A model generated the notes under the pieces. That model saw only the letters and a list, made by a program, of their open reading frames with translations. It was not told the origin of the DNA and did no database searches. Below are positions 25,786 to 37,785 of a DNA stretch of 64,000 bases, in pieces. A program made the position numbers and the translations under genes. Position 1 is the first letter of the stretch. Each line of letters starts with the position of its first letter. This DNA comes from Glossina fuscipes. Its lineage: Eukaryota > Arthropoda > Insecta > Diptera > Glossinidae. Location of the stretch: NCBI RefSeq assembly GCF_014805625.2, contig NW_023998517.1:573548-637547 (forward strand), read 5' to 3'.

Positions 25786-28439
25786 AGGTTTACATACATA
25801 TTGTACCTTCTTTATAACATATTTTATATACATGTCGTACACATAATCATCTACTAGCATTTTTTAGATAGCAAACCGAGCACCAAAACATTTTTGTATG
25901 TTCAAGGTTATTTACTTATAAATATACAGCATTTCTCGGTAGCTATAATCGGCAGATTCCACCTATTTTCTTGATATTGGGTCTTAATCTCATGAAACTA
26001 AAAAGAAAGATTTTAGGAAGAAGCTTGTCGTTGTAACCGTTATGTTGGGAGATTCAATCATCTTGCTTTCAATAAAAATGGGGGTATTTTTCTAAATTTA
26101 TAAAAAAAAAAATAGGAAAAGAAATGAAAAGATATGGGAGTCAAACGGAAAATAGAATTTTTTTAAGATTTAAACGTGGTTGCCCTCTCCAAAGATAAAA
26201 AAAGGGGCGATGTTCCGGACAATAAACATAAGCCTTTTCTAATCACCGTTATCATCATTTTTCAACAAGAACTTTAAGGATTTGCGGTTCCTAGAAGGAA
26301 ATAAAAAAGACATTTGATTAACAAAACGTTAAGATCTAAATTTCCCATTAAATTAAAATTTCTTTCCTGTTGCTCTTTGATATAATTGTCATCACTTCGC
26401 TATATTATACAGTGAAGGTCGGAAAGAAGTGAGCAAAGAAAAAGAGGTCGGGAGATGATGGTTTTAATCCCCTGTAATGCCGAGCACTCACTATAACTAT
26501 GACCAAGTATCCACTAATGCATCAAGTTTTCAAGCCGTGAACCACTGACTTGATTAGAAGGAGTTGTATGTATTACACACCACTACACGAGTTGTATATA
26601 TTTTTTATAAATTTTTTTATTTCAATTTTTAATATTTTTTTTAATACATATTTACTTCGAAGCTGAACGTTACATGATGGTTGAAAAAATGTTCAAGAAA
26701 CTTTCCAAACGACAAGCACTGTATATAAACATTTACATGCATTAAAATTTCGTTCCACATAATGATGGCTATCCTCTGGTATTCCATAACAATTTAAGTT
26801 ACACCAGCATCAATAATAATAAAGCGGGAAAGAAAAAAAAAACGCACCGTATATACACATACATGCATACACACAAAAAAATCGGAGTAAGGGTAATGCA
26901 TGTAAGTGTCCTCTCCGTGTAATGTTTATTTAAAACTTTGACAGTTGATGCATTTACATTAAAATATTCAAATAATAAAACAAGTTTTTATCTCATGCGC
27001 AGACGATAAAGTTTTCAAGTTAAAGTTTTCATCTCGTTTGCACGTTTTTTCAAATACAGAAATATTTCGAAACTTTGGAAGGAAAAGAAATTTTTTGTTG
27101 ACTTTAATAGAATTCGGTTTTAATTTGTCTGTCTTTTCTTATTCTTAGTCTTCTGCAATTCAACAAATCAATAAGAAGGACAACATTCGCTGCGTTGGGT
27201 AAGAAGAGTCCAATGTGAACACAAGGGTGTTTTTTGAACCTTAACAAAGTTCTTTTTTTTTTTCTTAATTAATTTTTACCCCAACGACAGCATAAAACAA
27301 ACTGCAGTCATTTCTTTTTTAGGTTTTGTTACCCTTCAACTCCGAATTTTTATTTAATACCTATAAAATTATTGTACGTAAACCATGCCAAGCCTAATAA
27401 TTTATATTAAGTTAGTTTCAATACATTTCAGGTTCAAATCCACGACCAAAACAATTGTAACAATTTTTGAACTTTCTTTCTGGTAACTGAAAATTATAAG
27501 GAAGAACACAAGTAAGTCGATCATTATCGACATAGGCTCGTGCCTGCTAATGCTAAAGCATTACTGATACTGAATTGGAAGTGTAATGTATTTACATTGT
27601 TGTGTAGCGACACGGCTACTTGGGAGCCTCTCACTTATTCGTTGAGTACCCTTTGTTTGGTCTAATCCACTCTGTGGGAGTCTGGCCATTGAACATAGCT
27701 ACATTTTGACGGGTTACAACATTAATTTGTTTATTGTGGTAATTGATGGATTTGTGCGCATGGCGCCGTACAACGTCAGCAGTTAACTGAAGTTCTTTTT
27801 TTTTTTTTAGTTGAGTTTGAGTTGGTTAATAAAACAAAATCCCAGGTTACCCAAAAGTGAAAGTCATGGTAGATAATCATAAGGAGAGGTAATGGTGTCC
27901 AAGAAGCTATCCTATATCATTTTAAAAAGATGACGATGAAGGAAGGCATTAGACAATGCAAAGGGGAAAGGCTGAAGGCTTTATTACGGATAGCTGTTTA
28001 GATGTCATTGTTGGTCAATTATGCGTGTTAGTGGTATGAGAATTAGTAGCAGTCATGTATATCTCATTTACCTAACAAGAGGCAAGGAGTCTTTAAATGT
28101 CTTTTATGCATAAAAATACTAAGGACCGTATTTAATAAAATGAACACTATTTCTACCACGATTTTGTGTATAGCTATATCGATCAGAAGTGGTGTCTTCG
28201 GATACCTTTGCGTCTGAAGGCAAATAATTGCGAAAACTGCGGGGATTTCAAATAATCAATTAAATATAGATAATTTGAGCGGAATGACGGGAATAATAAT
28301 TAACAAATATTACTTTCTTTATTTTTTTATTTTTATCACAAAGATGATCAGACAGTGCAATATCATTAACTTAACGAACTTTCAGTCTCATGTATAAAAA
28401 TGCAATCTTTGTATTGTAATAAAATTTCTTCTTTATACA

Positions 28440-29528
28440 ATACCGCAGTTTCTGCAAAGCAATGGCTGCTCTCCTAATCACTTCGCACACTTACACTTTT
28501 CTTATAGACAGCAAGTACGTTCCCATTGCTCTATTACCTGAGCAAATACTTTATTTGGCACTTTTTTGTCCGCTTGGAAAAGACATTGTTTTACTTGAGA
28601 CTAGATGTTTTTTATACTCCACCGCACGTTCTTCTTCTAACTAGAATAAAAATCTTTACGTGAAATATTTTCACCTGGCGTTTAGTTTGCCTTTATGCAT
28701 AGACCATAGACTCGCATTTAGATTTCACGCGACGCTTTATCGCCATTTGGTCGGCCATACCGACCCCAAATTTTGTGCTGTTATAAAATGTAGCGGTTTC
28801 TGGAAAACATTCATTGTTTTTTCCACTGTTCCATCAAGAGCAATTTCAATAGTTTGCTTTCTTCACTATCGTCTTTAGAATTCATCAACAATCTTATTTT
28901 CTTTCGTCCTCCATTTGCACTCAAACGATTGACGAAGAATTCTCACAATGGTTATCGAATTCGTGCGGCACTTTCATCAATTTTAGAGCATTCTTCACTG
29001 ATGTTACTTATTTTTTGCAATAACTCCTTCTTTCTTGAAATTCGCGACATCCCTAGATTACTCTTTAATAATTATCAGCATTACAAACAGGTTTACTGTC
29101 TACTCACCTGCAATGCTAATTTCAACAATGTGCTTTTGAAATTTTTCACGAACGAGAACCAAATTCAGGAAATTGATTTTAAGGTTTGGAATTCAAATTT
29201 TTTCGAACAAGACAATGCAATGACCTACAGTAAAATGCAACAAGGCGAAAAAGAAGCAAATATCAAAGTGTCCTTCGTTACAAGTGAAATCGGGATTCCC
29301 CAAGCAGATTCCGATTGATATGATGCTACAAAATGGTGTTGATATTTATATGTAAAATGGTTTACAATTAGACTCTGTTAGGCAATCCTTAAGATGTCAA
29401 AAGGCATCTCTATTGTTGAATTAATTTAAAGAAACAGCAATTAATTCCGGAAAAATGATGAAACTTAGAGAATAAAGTTAAGTAAAAATCTGAATGGTGT
29501 CTGTTGACACCTCTTGGTAAAAATAGGG
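28440..29528 (-). pseudogene. piggyBac-like transposase remnant
   Basis: Hidden antisense to spurious plus-strand ORFs. In minus-strand order, PETATFYNSTKFGVGMADQM (within 28830-28693) matches the piggyBac segment around the third catalytic Asp (FYNxTKxGVDxxDQM). The Asp itself is replaced by Gly (GVG). NISRKDFYSS (28672-28640) then continues after a frameshift as LEEERAVEYKKHL (from 28640), matching the ISRRxFLxxLxEEL segment. KCKCAK...PLLCRNCG (28501-28440) matches the C-terminal Cys-rich zinc finger. Frameshifts and stops separate the blocks. The N-terminal half is missing. A possible end is TTAACCC at 29532-29526 on the minus strand, since piggyBac elements insert at TTAA and often begin CCC. 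I did not find the opposite end. Non-functional. Confidence 0.8.
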
Positions 29529-32025
29529 TTAAAAATAGAAAAATTTTTTTCTTCAACTTAAGAAACAAAATAGGACATTCGAGATGACTACTACTTTTGA
29601 TGCTAGCTGAAGTGAAGAGGTATGGATCCTCTTTCGAGGAAGCGAAGTGAAGCTGATAATCTTCGCTTCTAGTTTTATTTACTTTTCTAGTTCTCCTTTG
29701 AAACAGAAAAAAAGAAAAAAACAAAAATACTAACCTAGTTGTAATCCTTCATAAATTCTAAAGGCTTCAAAGCAATAAGCAAGCAGGAAAAATGTCTTGA
29801 TTTTCTTTGGTATTTTCTTTGTGGAAATTGAACTAACAAACTGCAGTTACTATATATGTCTCAACAGTCACCCGTTGTTTCTTATAAAGTCGATGTAATA
29901 CTAAATCCGTGTTATACCACAAACCTAAAAGAAATTTTAAGGTTTAACGTAGAATCGAGCAAGCGCGACTCTTAAATGTCCTACCCCATGACACTATTTT
30001 TAACTTGTTGTTCTAAAAAGGGATTAAATTTTGTTTTACTTTTAGGTAAAGCTTTACTTTTTATGAAAGCTGGTATATGGAAAGGAATCGAAAACTTAAG
30101 GTAAACTCATCCGTATTTACTGAAGTTAATTTTCTTGGCAAAGAACTTCTTCCTTACATAGTTTTATAGTGAAATACTTAAAATTGGGCTAAACTGGCGC
30201 ACTAAGGTTTAGTTTTGATGAGAATAGTTATACAGGCAAACTCGAAACTCGAAAAGTGGATTAACGTGACTTATTGTAGTGTATAGACATTTTATCAAAT
30301 TTAGACTCTCAGCGATCTCACGAGTTGTCAAACGGAATTTTGCTTCAAAAGCACCGAAACGCAATTTTGTAAATCAGTTTTCACACTGGCTGGCTATCCA
30401 CTCATTGCTTTCGTACGCATCCAATAATTCCTTTTTTTTTTGTTCGAACATCGTTTTTACCATTTTGTCGAAAAGGCTGCTTTCGACTATCCTCCACACT
30501 TCAAATGAAAACTTTTGGACAGATTGAAACAACAGTTTTTCCACACAAGCATTACGATATCAGCTGTCAAATATATGAAGACAGCGCGCCTTAAATGTGT
30601 CACATTCGGGATTTGAAAAATTGCAATTAAATCCGCGAGTGGAAAAAAGGAAATTACTTTTCAAAGAATCTAAAGGCTGAGTTGTCAGAGCAAGTCTATA
30701 AGACAAATTGCTATTCTGGAGATATTTTCATTATAAAATAGTAAAATTTTCATCTTTTTGTTGTACAAGGAATTGTTTCCTTTTTAAGTTTTTATTTTTT
30801 CGCATTTATATACTAAAGTGTTAATTGTGATAGATTTTTGTCCAAGAATATTAAAAATTGCCAAAATAATTTTCTATACACCTTTCAATATATGTGACCT
30901 TGTATGGGGTATGATCAATAGCATAGTTCCTTGGATCTATTAATATGCACAAAATATGAATGATCTGCAGGTTGAGCACGAATAAGCCTGGGCAGACACG
31001 AGAAAGATTAGTTGGAAGAGGGACGGACACTTTTAAACCAATTCATCAAATATTTCTAAATTAATTCTTATAACCAAGGGCGGCTTTCTCTTAAGTCTTT
31101 CTATGTGTTGCATATGTACACACAAATTTAATATGCCTTTACTGTAGGTGCAGTGTAGGATGTAAAACAACTTAATAGAGTGTTTTTATTAGAATAGATT
31201 GTCTCTTTGAACGTAAAATTGAGTTTTTGAGCTTTGATTACTTGATGTCTTGATATTTTTTAAATTTTTAGCAATCGAATAAATCTCATATAGTAAGCTC
31301 CCTTCAAATAAAACACATTTATAAATAATGATAATCAAAGTAAATACTATCGTCAGCTGCTTTTAATTATCAAAAGTTATATACACTGAGATTTTATTGC
31401 CGTTATAAAGTATTTTAAATCACTTTTAATTTAACCGGCAACAAATGTTTACCGTTATCACCTTTAATGTGACACACAAACATGCACATACATTCGCATA
31501 TACATATAGTATAACCACTAATCAGGTAGTTTAAAACTCCACATCGTTAGAGTGAATAAAATATACGTTGAATAGCCATCAGAACAGCCAATAACAAGGC
31601 ATTCAAAGGGATCGCAACATTATTGGTCGATTAAAATGACATTTTGTTAAATTCTGTTTCACACATCATTAGAATATTTTATACAAATGCAAGTGCAAAG
31701 ATGCACATGAACGCATGCAACGAATCTCAAAGAAAGAGATATAAAAATTTGATCGTTTCGTTTGCAACGTTCAGAAGTGGTAAGCTTCCCCCTATAAGTA
31801 TTACAAAGTAATAAGTTTCTTTTTAATTGGAAAACATATTATCGAACGCCGACACTATATTATGTACACATATTTAGATTGCTTTAACTGACAATCGATT
31901 TGAAATTTAAACCGGTGTTTGCTGGAGAGTAAAACGTTTTGAAGGGACTCTCGATCTTATTCGGAAGATTTGTAGCCATTTGAAACCATTATTACGTCAG
32001 TTGCTTTAGAAAATAGAGCGACGAA

Positions 32026-32095
32026 CAGAGAGAGAGAGAGAGAGGGAGGGAGAGAAAGAGAGAAAGAAAAAAGAAAGAGAGAGAAAGAGAGAGAG
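32026..32095 (+). repeat. purine-rich (GA)n tract
   Basis: About 70 nt of almost pure purine, mostly GAGA with GGGAGGG and GAAA interruptions. It could bind GAGA factor or be a simple microsatellite. Confidence 0.85.
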
Positions 32096-32125
32096 CAATT
32101 GCAAGGAAATAAGGAATAAAAACAA

Positions 32126-32800
32126 GTAAGAACATTATAGTCGGACAAGGCGGGCCATGAAATACTCTACATCACATTGTCTAACACAACTCTTATTTTT
32201 ATTACAGAACACAAATATCTTACCTCCATATAAAGGCATAATTTTGTCATGTGCATATCCAAAAATAGGTGTACATTGTCTAAATTTTGTAGCGTTCATT
32301 TTTGTATGAAAATACCATATAGGTCAATCAAGACTTACATTTTTCTTCTTTAAAAAGGATCAATTTTCATGAAACTCCCTATTCGGGTTGAATCCAAAAA
32401 ATAGGCCTATATAGTTCAAATGTGGCACAATTAATTTTTTTATATTAAATTACCATTATGGAAAAACTTTCATCGTGAAGCATTGAAAATTATACCTCTT
32501 TGTCGTCAGAACTTTTACCCTCATTATGTGAGGGGGTTTGAAAAATTGCCCTAGCCAGTCCAAAGTTTACACACCAATTTTAGAATGCCGAAATATTTTT
32601 TTCCGAGAAATTTTGGAAATTAAAATTTTTTTCCATATAAAGACTTTTCAGAATAGTACGTTTTATCGAAAAAATGGACGAATCCGAATCATTTTCAATG
32701 GCGTTCGTCCTTGGGTCAAAACACGTACCAAATTTCAAAAAGTTGGACAGACATAAGACGAACAAATAGGCTTAGATCAATTCAGGCTATATTTATAAAA
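32126..32800 (-). repeat. dispersed repeat family A, minus copy (long)
   Basis: On the plus strand it begins AAGTAAGAACATTATAGTCG and ends in AGACATAAGACGAACAAATA. The middle has CCGAATCATTTTCAATGGCG and TTCGTCCTTGGGTCAAAACA, the reverse complement of the family A core. The small ORFs at 32538-32765 are repeat artefacts. Together with the plus copy at 33040-33330 it forms a head-to-head pair. Confidence 0.65.
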
Positions 32801-33039
32801 CATGTGGCGTTTGAACATGTGTTGAAAATTGACAGACTTCTAATACGTGTTAACACATTTACACGGCACGTAACGTGACCTTGTCGTACAAGTGTACACC
32901 ACCAAGAAGAACTTAGGCCCACCTTTCATTGTATAGATTGATCCGGAATCATTTTTTGAAGCGGTTTAAGTTTGCCTATCCACTTTGCATACAATGGTTT
33001 ATTTTGAAAAGTCGTCATATAAATAACGTGCTGATCAGA

Positions 33040-33330
33040 AGGACTTGAGAAAGACTCACTTCTCGTTATATCTTTTCGATGTAAGCTTGTTTGTCCGCTT
33101 GTCTAACTTGTTTATTTGTGTTCAACCTACAGGCCTTAATTATGAATGGAGATATCTTGATGAAATTTGGTACGTTGATAAGTTTTGACCCGTAGACGAC
33201 AACTATTGAAAAGTGTTCTGGTCAGATCACTTTTTCGATCATTTATAACCATACATAATCGGGCCTTATTTTGAAAAGTCAATACGTGAATAACTTTAAG
33301 TGCAGGGTATTAAATGGTGCACCGTGGCCC
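33040..33330 (+). repeat. dispersed repeat family A, plus copy
   Basis: Has GTTCAACCTACAGGCC, ATCTTGATGAAATTTGGTAC, GTTTTGACCCGTAGACGACA, CAGATCACTTTTTCGATCAT and TTATTTTGAAAAGTC in order. This is the clearest plus-strand copy of the family. Confidence 0.7.
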
Positions 33331-34170
33331 AATTGACTATTTGTAATGGTTTCTTTAAGATTAGATACCTTATATAAATAATTAACAAATAATAATTAAC
33401 AACAAACTCAATATTAAGTAACAATAAAAGAAAGATATTGTTTATAATTTTTTTTTTTTAATTTTATAATTTTCGATCGTTAATAAGCAATTTAAAATTC
33501 TAAAAATGTCTAATAAGTATTTACGTTCATAGTAAAACGTAAGAAGTTAGAGCGACGTGTACGCGTTGGCTACCTCTGACTTTAAATGTCTCTTTGCTCT
33601 CATGAGTTAAATAATAAAATTCTATAGCATACTTTTAGTATTATCGAAATCAACTATAGAAGAGGCTGTAGCTAAAGCCATTCAAAATTCTAATTGAACG
33701 TTAAATGCAAGTGAATTGAGTACAAAGAAAAAAAAAAATTGTGAAGTGAAAAAAACCACAGTTATTAAATCGAAGAGAAAAAATTTAAATCGCAAAAAAA
33801 AAAAAAAAGAAACTGGTTCGTTTGCACAGAAAAAACAGATGCATTCACCCTGATGATGCCTAGCCTGTGCTTTTCTTTAGGATTTTGAGTCAAGTGTTTA
33901 TTGAATAAATTATGAGTGTGTGTTTTTGGCTGGGTAACGATGTGGAACATGAATGATTGTGACCTTGGCAGCGCTTTGCGTCCATATTACCTGTTCCTTT
34001 GAGAATTCATTAGGGCATTGGGTCATCTTGCCTACATACTGGTACTTGAGAGGATCAATACATCTACAAACATATGTACAATTTAAATGTATATTGAGAC
34101 AACATAACACATAATTACCGCATATAAGTCAAGTTCTGCGCTGCGTATAAAATGCAATGTCATGTATTGA

Positions 34171-34210
34171 TATATAAATGATACCTTTCGGGATTACAGG
34201 CAACAGTGCG
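34171..34210 (+). promoter_or_regulatory. core promoter of first cuticle gene
   Basis: TATATAAATG at 34171-34180 is followed about 30 bp later by CAACAGTG (about 34201), an initiator-like sequence. This would give a 5' UTR of about 95 nt before the ATG at 34297. A second TATA-like GTATAAAATG lies at about 34145. Inference from spacing. Confidence 0.5.
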
Positions 34211-34296
34211 AAGACAACTCTTGTATTATTAAGAGATATTTCATAAAGTTAAGAAAAACCATTTAAATAACTTTAGCAAGCTTCCAATAATATAAA

Positions 34297-35097
34297 ATGG
34301 ATTTTAAAGTAGGTTTTCGACAAGAAAAAAAAAACACAATTTTTTTTTTTTAATGTTTATATTTTAAAAGTATTTCTGCTAAGAAAATTTTTTTTTTTTA
34401 GGTTATAGCTTTAATTGCTTGTTTTGCTTTAGTTAATGGCGCCGTTTTGCCTGAAAGCGCAATAAATGAGCAATTGGAACACTACGATTCTCATCCTAGT
34501 TATAAGTTCTCTTACAATGTTCAGGATGAATTAACTGGCGATTTTAAATCTCAAACAGAGATTCGTGACGGCGATCTAGTTCAAGGGGAATACTCGCTTA
34601 GGGAGGCGGATGGCTCTGTACGTACCGTAGAATATACAGCCGATGCAGAAAACGGATTTAAAGCTCACGTAATACGTGGCCCAGCCGAGATATACAACAA
34701 CAAGCAAACTCTTGCGAAAATGGCAGCAATTGAATTTCCTGCAGCTACTTCACCATCTACCGCTTTACCGCTTTTACAGTCATCCACTACTCCGATTACA
34801 GTTCAATCGCCCGTAAAAGATAAATATGCTGTCAAAACATATGTACAACCGGCTGCTTACATTCGCACCTACACATCGCCTACTCTGGTACATCATCAGC
34901 CAAGTGTAATTCATGCACCGCCAGCTACTGTTCATTTGACTCCCACTACGCATTTTGTGCATACTGCGCCAGCTGCTACTACTTTGCTAAAGACAGCCGC
35001 AGCAGCACCCGCCGTGATCACGCATCATACTCCGACTGTTGTAAAGACAACTTCAATTACCTCACCGCATCATGTCTCTTATGTTCATTATCATTAA
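34297..35097 (+). CDS. RR-2 cuticle protein 1 (two exons)
   Basis: Exon 1 is 34297-34308 (MDFK), then a GTAGGT donor; the acceptor AG is at 34400-34401 after a T-rich tract; exon 2 is 34402-35097. The protein is about 235 residues: a signal peptide ([18 protein letters not shown]), then an RR-2 chitin-binding domain with [38 protein letters not shown] and YTADAENGF, then a Thr/Ala/Pro/His/Tyr-rich tail ending HHVSYVHYH. It is a secreted structural protein of chitinous cuticle; RR-2 proteins are typical of stiff cuticle. The 4-codon first exon and position beside labial fit the Ccp84A/Edg84A group. I do not assign one-to-one orthology. The ...ENGFKAHV... ending departs slightly from the usual NGFNAVV. 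Confidence 0.93.
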
Positions 35098-35832
35098 ACA
35101 TTTTAATGCGATGGTATTATCGACAATAAATGATGATTTCAATGAACACAAACATTGCATTACAAAACTCTGTCACACGTTATATCAGTTGTTTTAAATC
35201 AATTTGCATTGACTTTATATGTACATACATGTGCATATATATATATATATATATATATGTCTACATATTTTATATTTATGGTTTGTTATGATATCACGAA
35301 ATGAGTTCAATAGTTTTGGCAACATGTAAATCTTAATAATTCATTCCGGCGTCATGTCGAGGGCTGTCCACATACATTAAATAGAAGTTAGATCCATTTG
35401 TTTGGAATCATTTGCTCTAGAATCGCTTGTATATATAATAGTATCGCAGAAAGAAATTTAACTAGAGAGAATTTTAATGTTGGTTGATTCGTTTGCGTTA
35501 TGGCAAAAATATTAAGCGTGTCTTACAAAGCTCTTAGATCTAGAGCTATACTATACACTCGCAACTATCTTTAAACGCAAATGTGGACGACAGTCACTGA
35601 TTTAATTATTGAAGTAAATCATTTTTCACTCATTTCTCTACTCAAGACTTGTAGTTATTCATAGAAAAGAAAGAGACCTGACTTAACTTGTTCTCAAATG
35701 TAAGGTTAAATATAACTGAGGAGGTAAAAATTTAGGAATTTCGCTATTATGATTTAATCTGTTGATGTCCTTTCATAGCTGATTAGGAGGATCAAAAAAA
35801 TAAGGGAAATTTTTATTTTAAAAATTAACATA

Positions 35833-36388
35833 CACTCAAACTTGTTTTTGTGCGGTGTTTTTTTATGCGCTTTTTTTTGTGCGATTCTTTTTGTGCGATT
35901 CTTTTTGTGCGATTTTTTTTTGTGCGGTATATGAATATCGACACTTTGAATTTCGCCGAGAGGTTAGGTCAATCTGAACTGTGTTGGCATCACTTTTTTT
36001 TTGCTATCAGTGTATATGTATACATTGCAACAGCCATTTTCATACCTTTTGCATCAGCCTATTTCATTAGGCATGCTCAATGTTCTTATGCATATATTGC
36101 ATTGAAAATTTCTCCTTGTTTAAAATTAGAAATTAAAATTTTTTTAAATGTTTCAATGTGTAATTTAATTATTTATTTTGTTTGCTTTCTTGCTATTTCG
36201 TGAAGCTTTGACATATTTTCTAAGTGAGACTTTTTTTATGCGGTCCCTCTCTACCGCATAAAAAAAATTTTCTTTAATATGCTGTGAAAAATTATTTCTT
36301 ATAGTTATTTATGAAGTTTTTGAATATTTTTTTTTGTGCGGTTTTTTTTCTGTGGTCCCTATCAACCGCACAAAAACAGGATTGACTG
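35833..36388. mobile_element. pogo/Tigger-like MITE with TIRs
   Basis: A 556-bp non-coding element bounded by TA dinucleotides (35831-35832 and 36389-36390). Its terminal inverted repeats match over about 23-25 bp with 3 mismatches: left CACTCAAACTTG then TTTTTGTGCGG, right end reverse-reading CAGTCAATCCTG then TTTTTGTGCGG. CAGT-type ends with a TA target duplication are the signature of Tc1/mariner-pogo elements. Inside, a perfect 14-bp inverted repeat (36231-36244 with 36253-36266, 8-nt loop) echoes the terminal motif TGCGGT. A GTGCGATTCTTTTT unit repeats about three times near the left end. The 117-codon ORF inside shows no transposase motif. Confidence 0.8.
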
Positions 36389-36879
36389 TAATTCGAACAT
36401 TAATGTAAAGTTCTTTCTGTTAAGTTGGCTTTCTCGAAAAAATAATCGCTCTGGGCCATATGAGGGGAATGCGATACATGGAGAATGATATTAGATTGAT
36501 TTCTGTTGAAAAGGTAGCGTAAATTAAGCTAACGTCTGCCTGTTATGAAAGCTAAACCAAATTTATTTCAAGCATTTTCTCTGCGTTTCGATATCACCAA
36601 GCACGGCTACGATCTGCACGGTTTTAGAACTCTTAGAAAGGTGTGTACTATTATCTCGAAAACTCGAAGCGTTGTTTTTTAAATGTAGCGAAGTTAGGAA
36701 TATTTAATGCTCCCTCTGAGATGCTACAGATTACTGGAACAAAATCTGCAATAAAGTTTTTATTCCTATCGTTTTTTCAGTTCAAAAGTGAGAGTGGCAA
36801 GTGAGTAAAAAAGAGATTGGAAAGGATCCTTTTGGTAGAATAAATTGTAGACCATGATCGTAGGATGCGTGATTTATAA

Positions 36880-37400
36880 CTATTTTATACCCTACTTGTA
36901 GAGCAAGGGTGTATCAAGTTTATGCGGATGTATGCAACACTCTTTAAATATTTTATACACTCACCTTTATTATATTTACATATATATCCGCCTGAGTGGC
37001 CGAGTAGGCAAGGGTCTCGACTAACAACTCAATGGTCGTGGGTTCAAATCTCAAGTGCGGTAGAGTTTTTAACACAGCCGAAAGCCTTAGATGCTAGTGC
37101 TTTAAGACTTTAGTCCTAGAATTTATTCTCTGGCTAAATTTATAATAATAATAATAATAATAATATTTACATATAATTAAGGTAAGCAGTTTGTCTGTCT
37201 TATTTTTTTATATACAGCCTGCAGTCCGAAAATATTGAGATATTTTGATGACATTTGGCACGCTGACGTGTCTTTGCTCAAGGGCGAACGTTATGGAAAA
37301 TGAAATCGTATTAGCTTAGTTTTCGACCGCTTCCCCTATAACATTTAATTTCAGGTAATTGTAATATCGTGTAGGGTATTCAAGAGTGTCCGTGCCTTCC
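36880..37400 (+). repeat. dispersed repeat family A, interrupted by a SINE
   Basis: The left part has TTTTATACCCTACTTGTAGA and GTGTATCAAGTTTATGCGG. The right part (from about 37176) has TTTGTCTGTC, GATATTTTGATGACATTTGG and GGGCGAACGTTATGGAAAAT, the normal family A order. The SINE at 36985-37162 with its target-site duplications sits between the two halves, so the SINE inserted later. Confidence 0.7.
36985..37162 (+). mobile_element. tRNA-derived SINE, copy 2
   Basis: The head resembles a tRNA-Leu/Ser-type gene: A box TGGCCGAGTAGG (36997-37008) and B box GGTTCAAATCT (37041-37051), followed by CAAGTGCGGTAGAG. Then comes a body with GATGCTAGTGCTTTAAGAC and a (TAA)n tail. It is flanked by perfect 13-bp target-site duplications ATATTTACATATA (36972-36984 and 37163-37175). 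It is not a functional tRNA gene, because the acceptor stem is imperfect and the sequence recurs with a common non-tRNA body. Confidence 0.92.
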
Positions 37401-37525
37401 TAAAGCGTTTCCATTTGTTTTTAAGATCAAAAGTTCGAAAAGTTCGTAATAACCCATGCATGTAGCTCTAGTGCTAATAATAAAAGTTAACGATTTGGTT
37501 TAATTCACTTGAGTGAGTGTGCAGT

Positions 37526-37751
37526 AAATCAAATAAAATTAAGATAATTGTAAGGTAGAAAAGCTTAAAGGTTCCATAGACGATTAGATCAATCCTCATC
37601 CTCCTGAGTAGCCGAAGGGGAGGAATCTCGACTAGCAAGTCAATTGCCGTGGATTCGAATCTCAAGTGCGGTAGAGTTTTTAATAAAAGCCGATAGCCTT
37701 AGATGCTAGTGCTTTTAAGAGTTTAGTCTTAGAATTTATTTCTCTGGTGAA

Positions 37752-37785
<34 letters not shown>

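Larger units (their letters stand above)
20941..34296. other. labial upstream intergenic interval
   Basis: About 13.4 kb between labial and the first cuticle gene with no convincing host gene. It contains the GAGA-type tract, a poly(T) run, two minus-strand transposon remnants (25351-25785 and 28440-29528), a partial SINE near 24561, a purine-rich GA tract at 32026-32095 and two family A repeats (32126-32800, 33040-33330). It is likely to carry labial cis-regulatory DNA by position, but I cannot delimit enhancers. Confidence 0.6.

Noticed and set aside
28462..29318. Plus-strand ORFs of 60, 72 and 154 codons
   Set aside because: They lie antisense to the piggyBac-like transposase blocks, which match a known family, while the plus-strand translations match nothing I recognise.
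36989..37070. Apparent tRNA gene with good A and B boxes
   Set aside because: It is the head of a SINE: the same sequence recurs with a common 3' body, TAA tail and target-site duplications, and the stems are imperfect.
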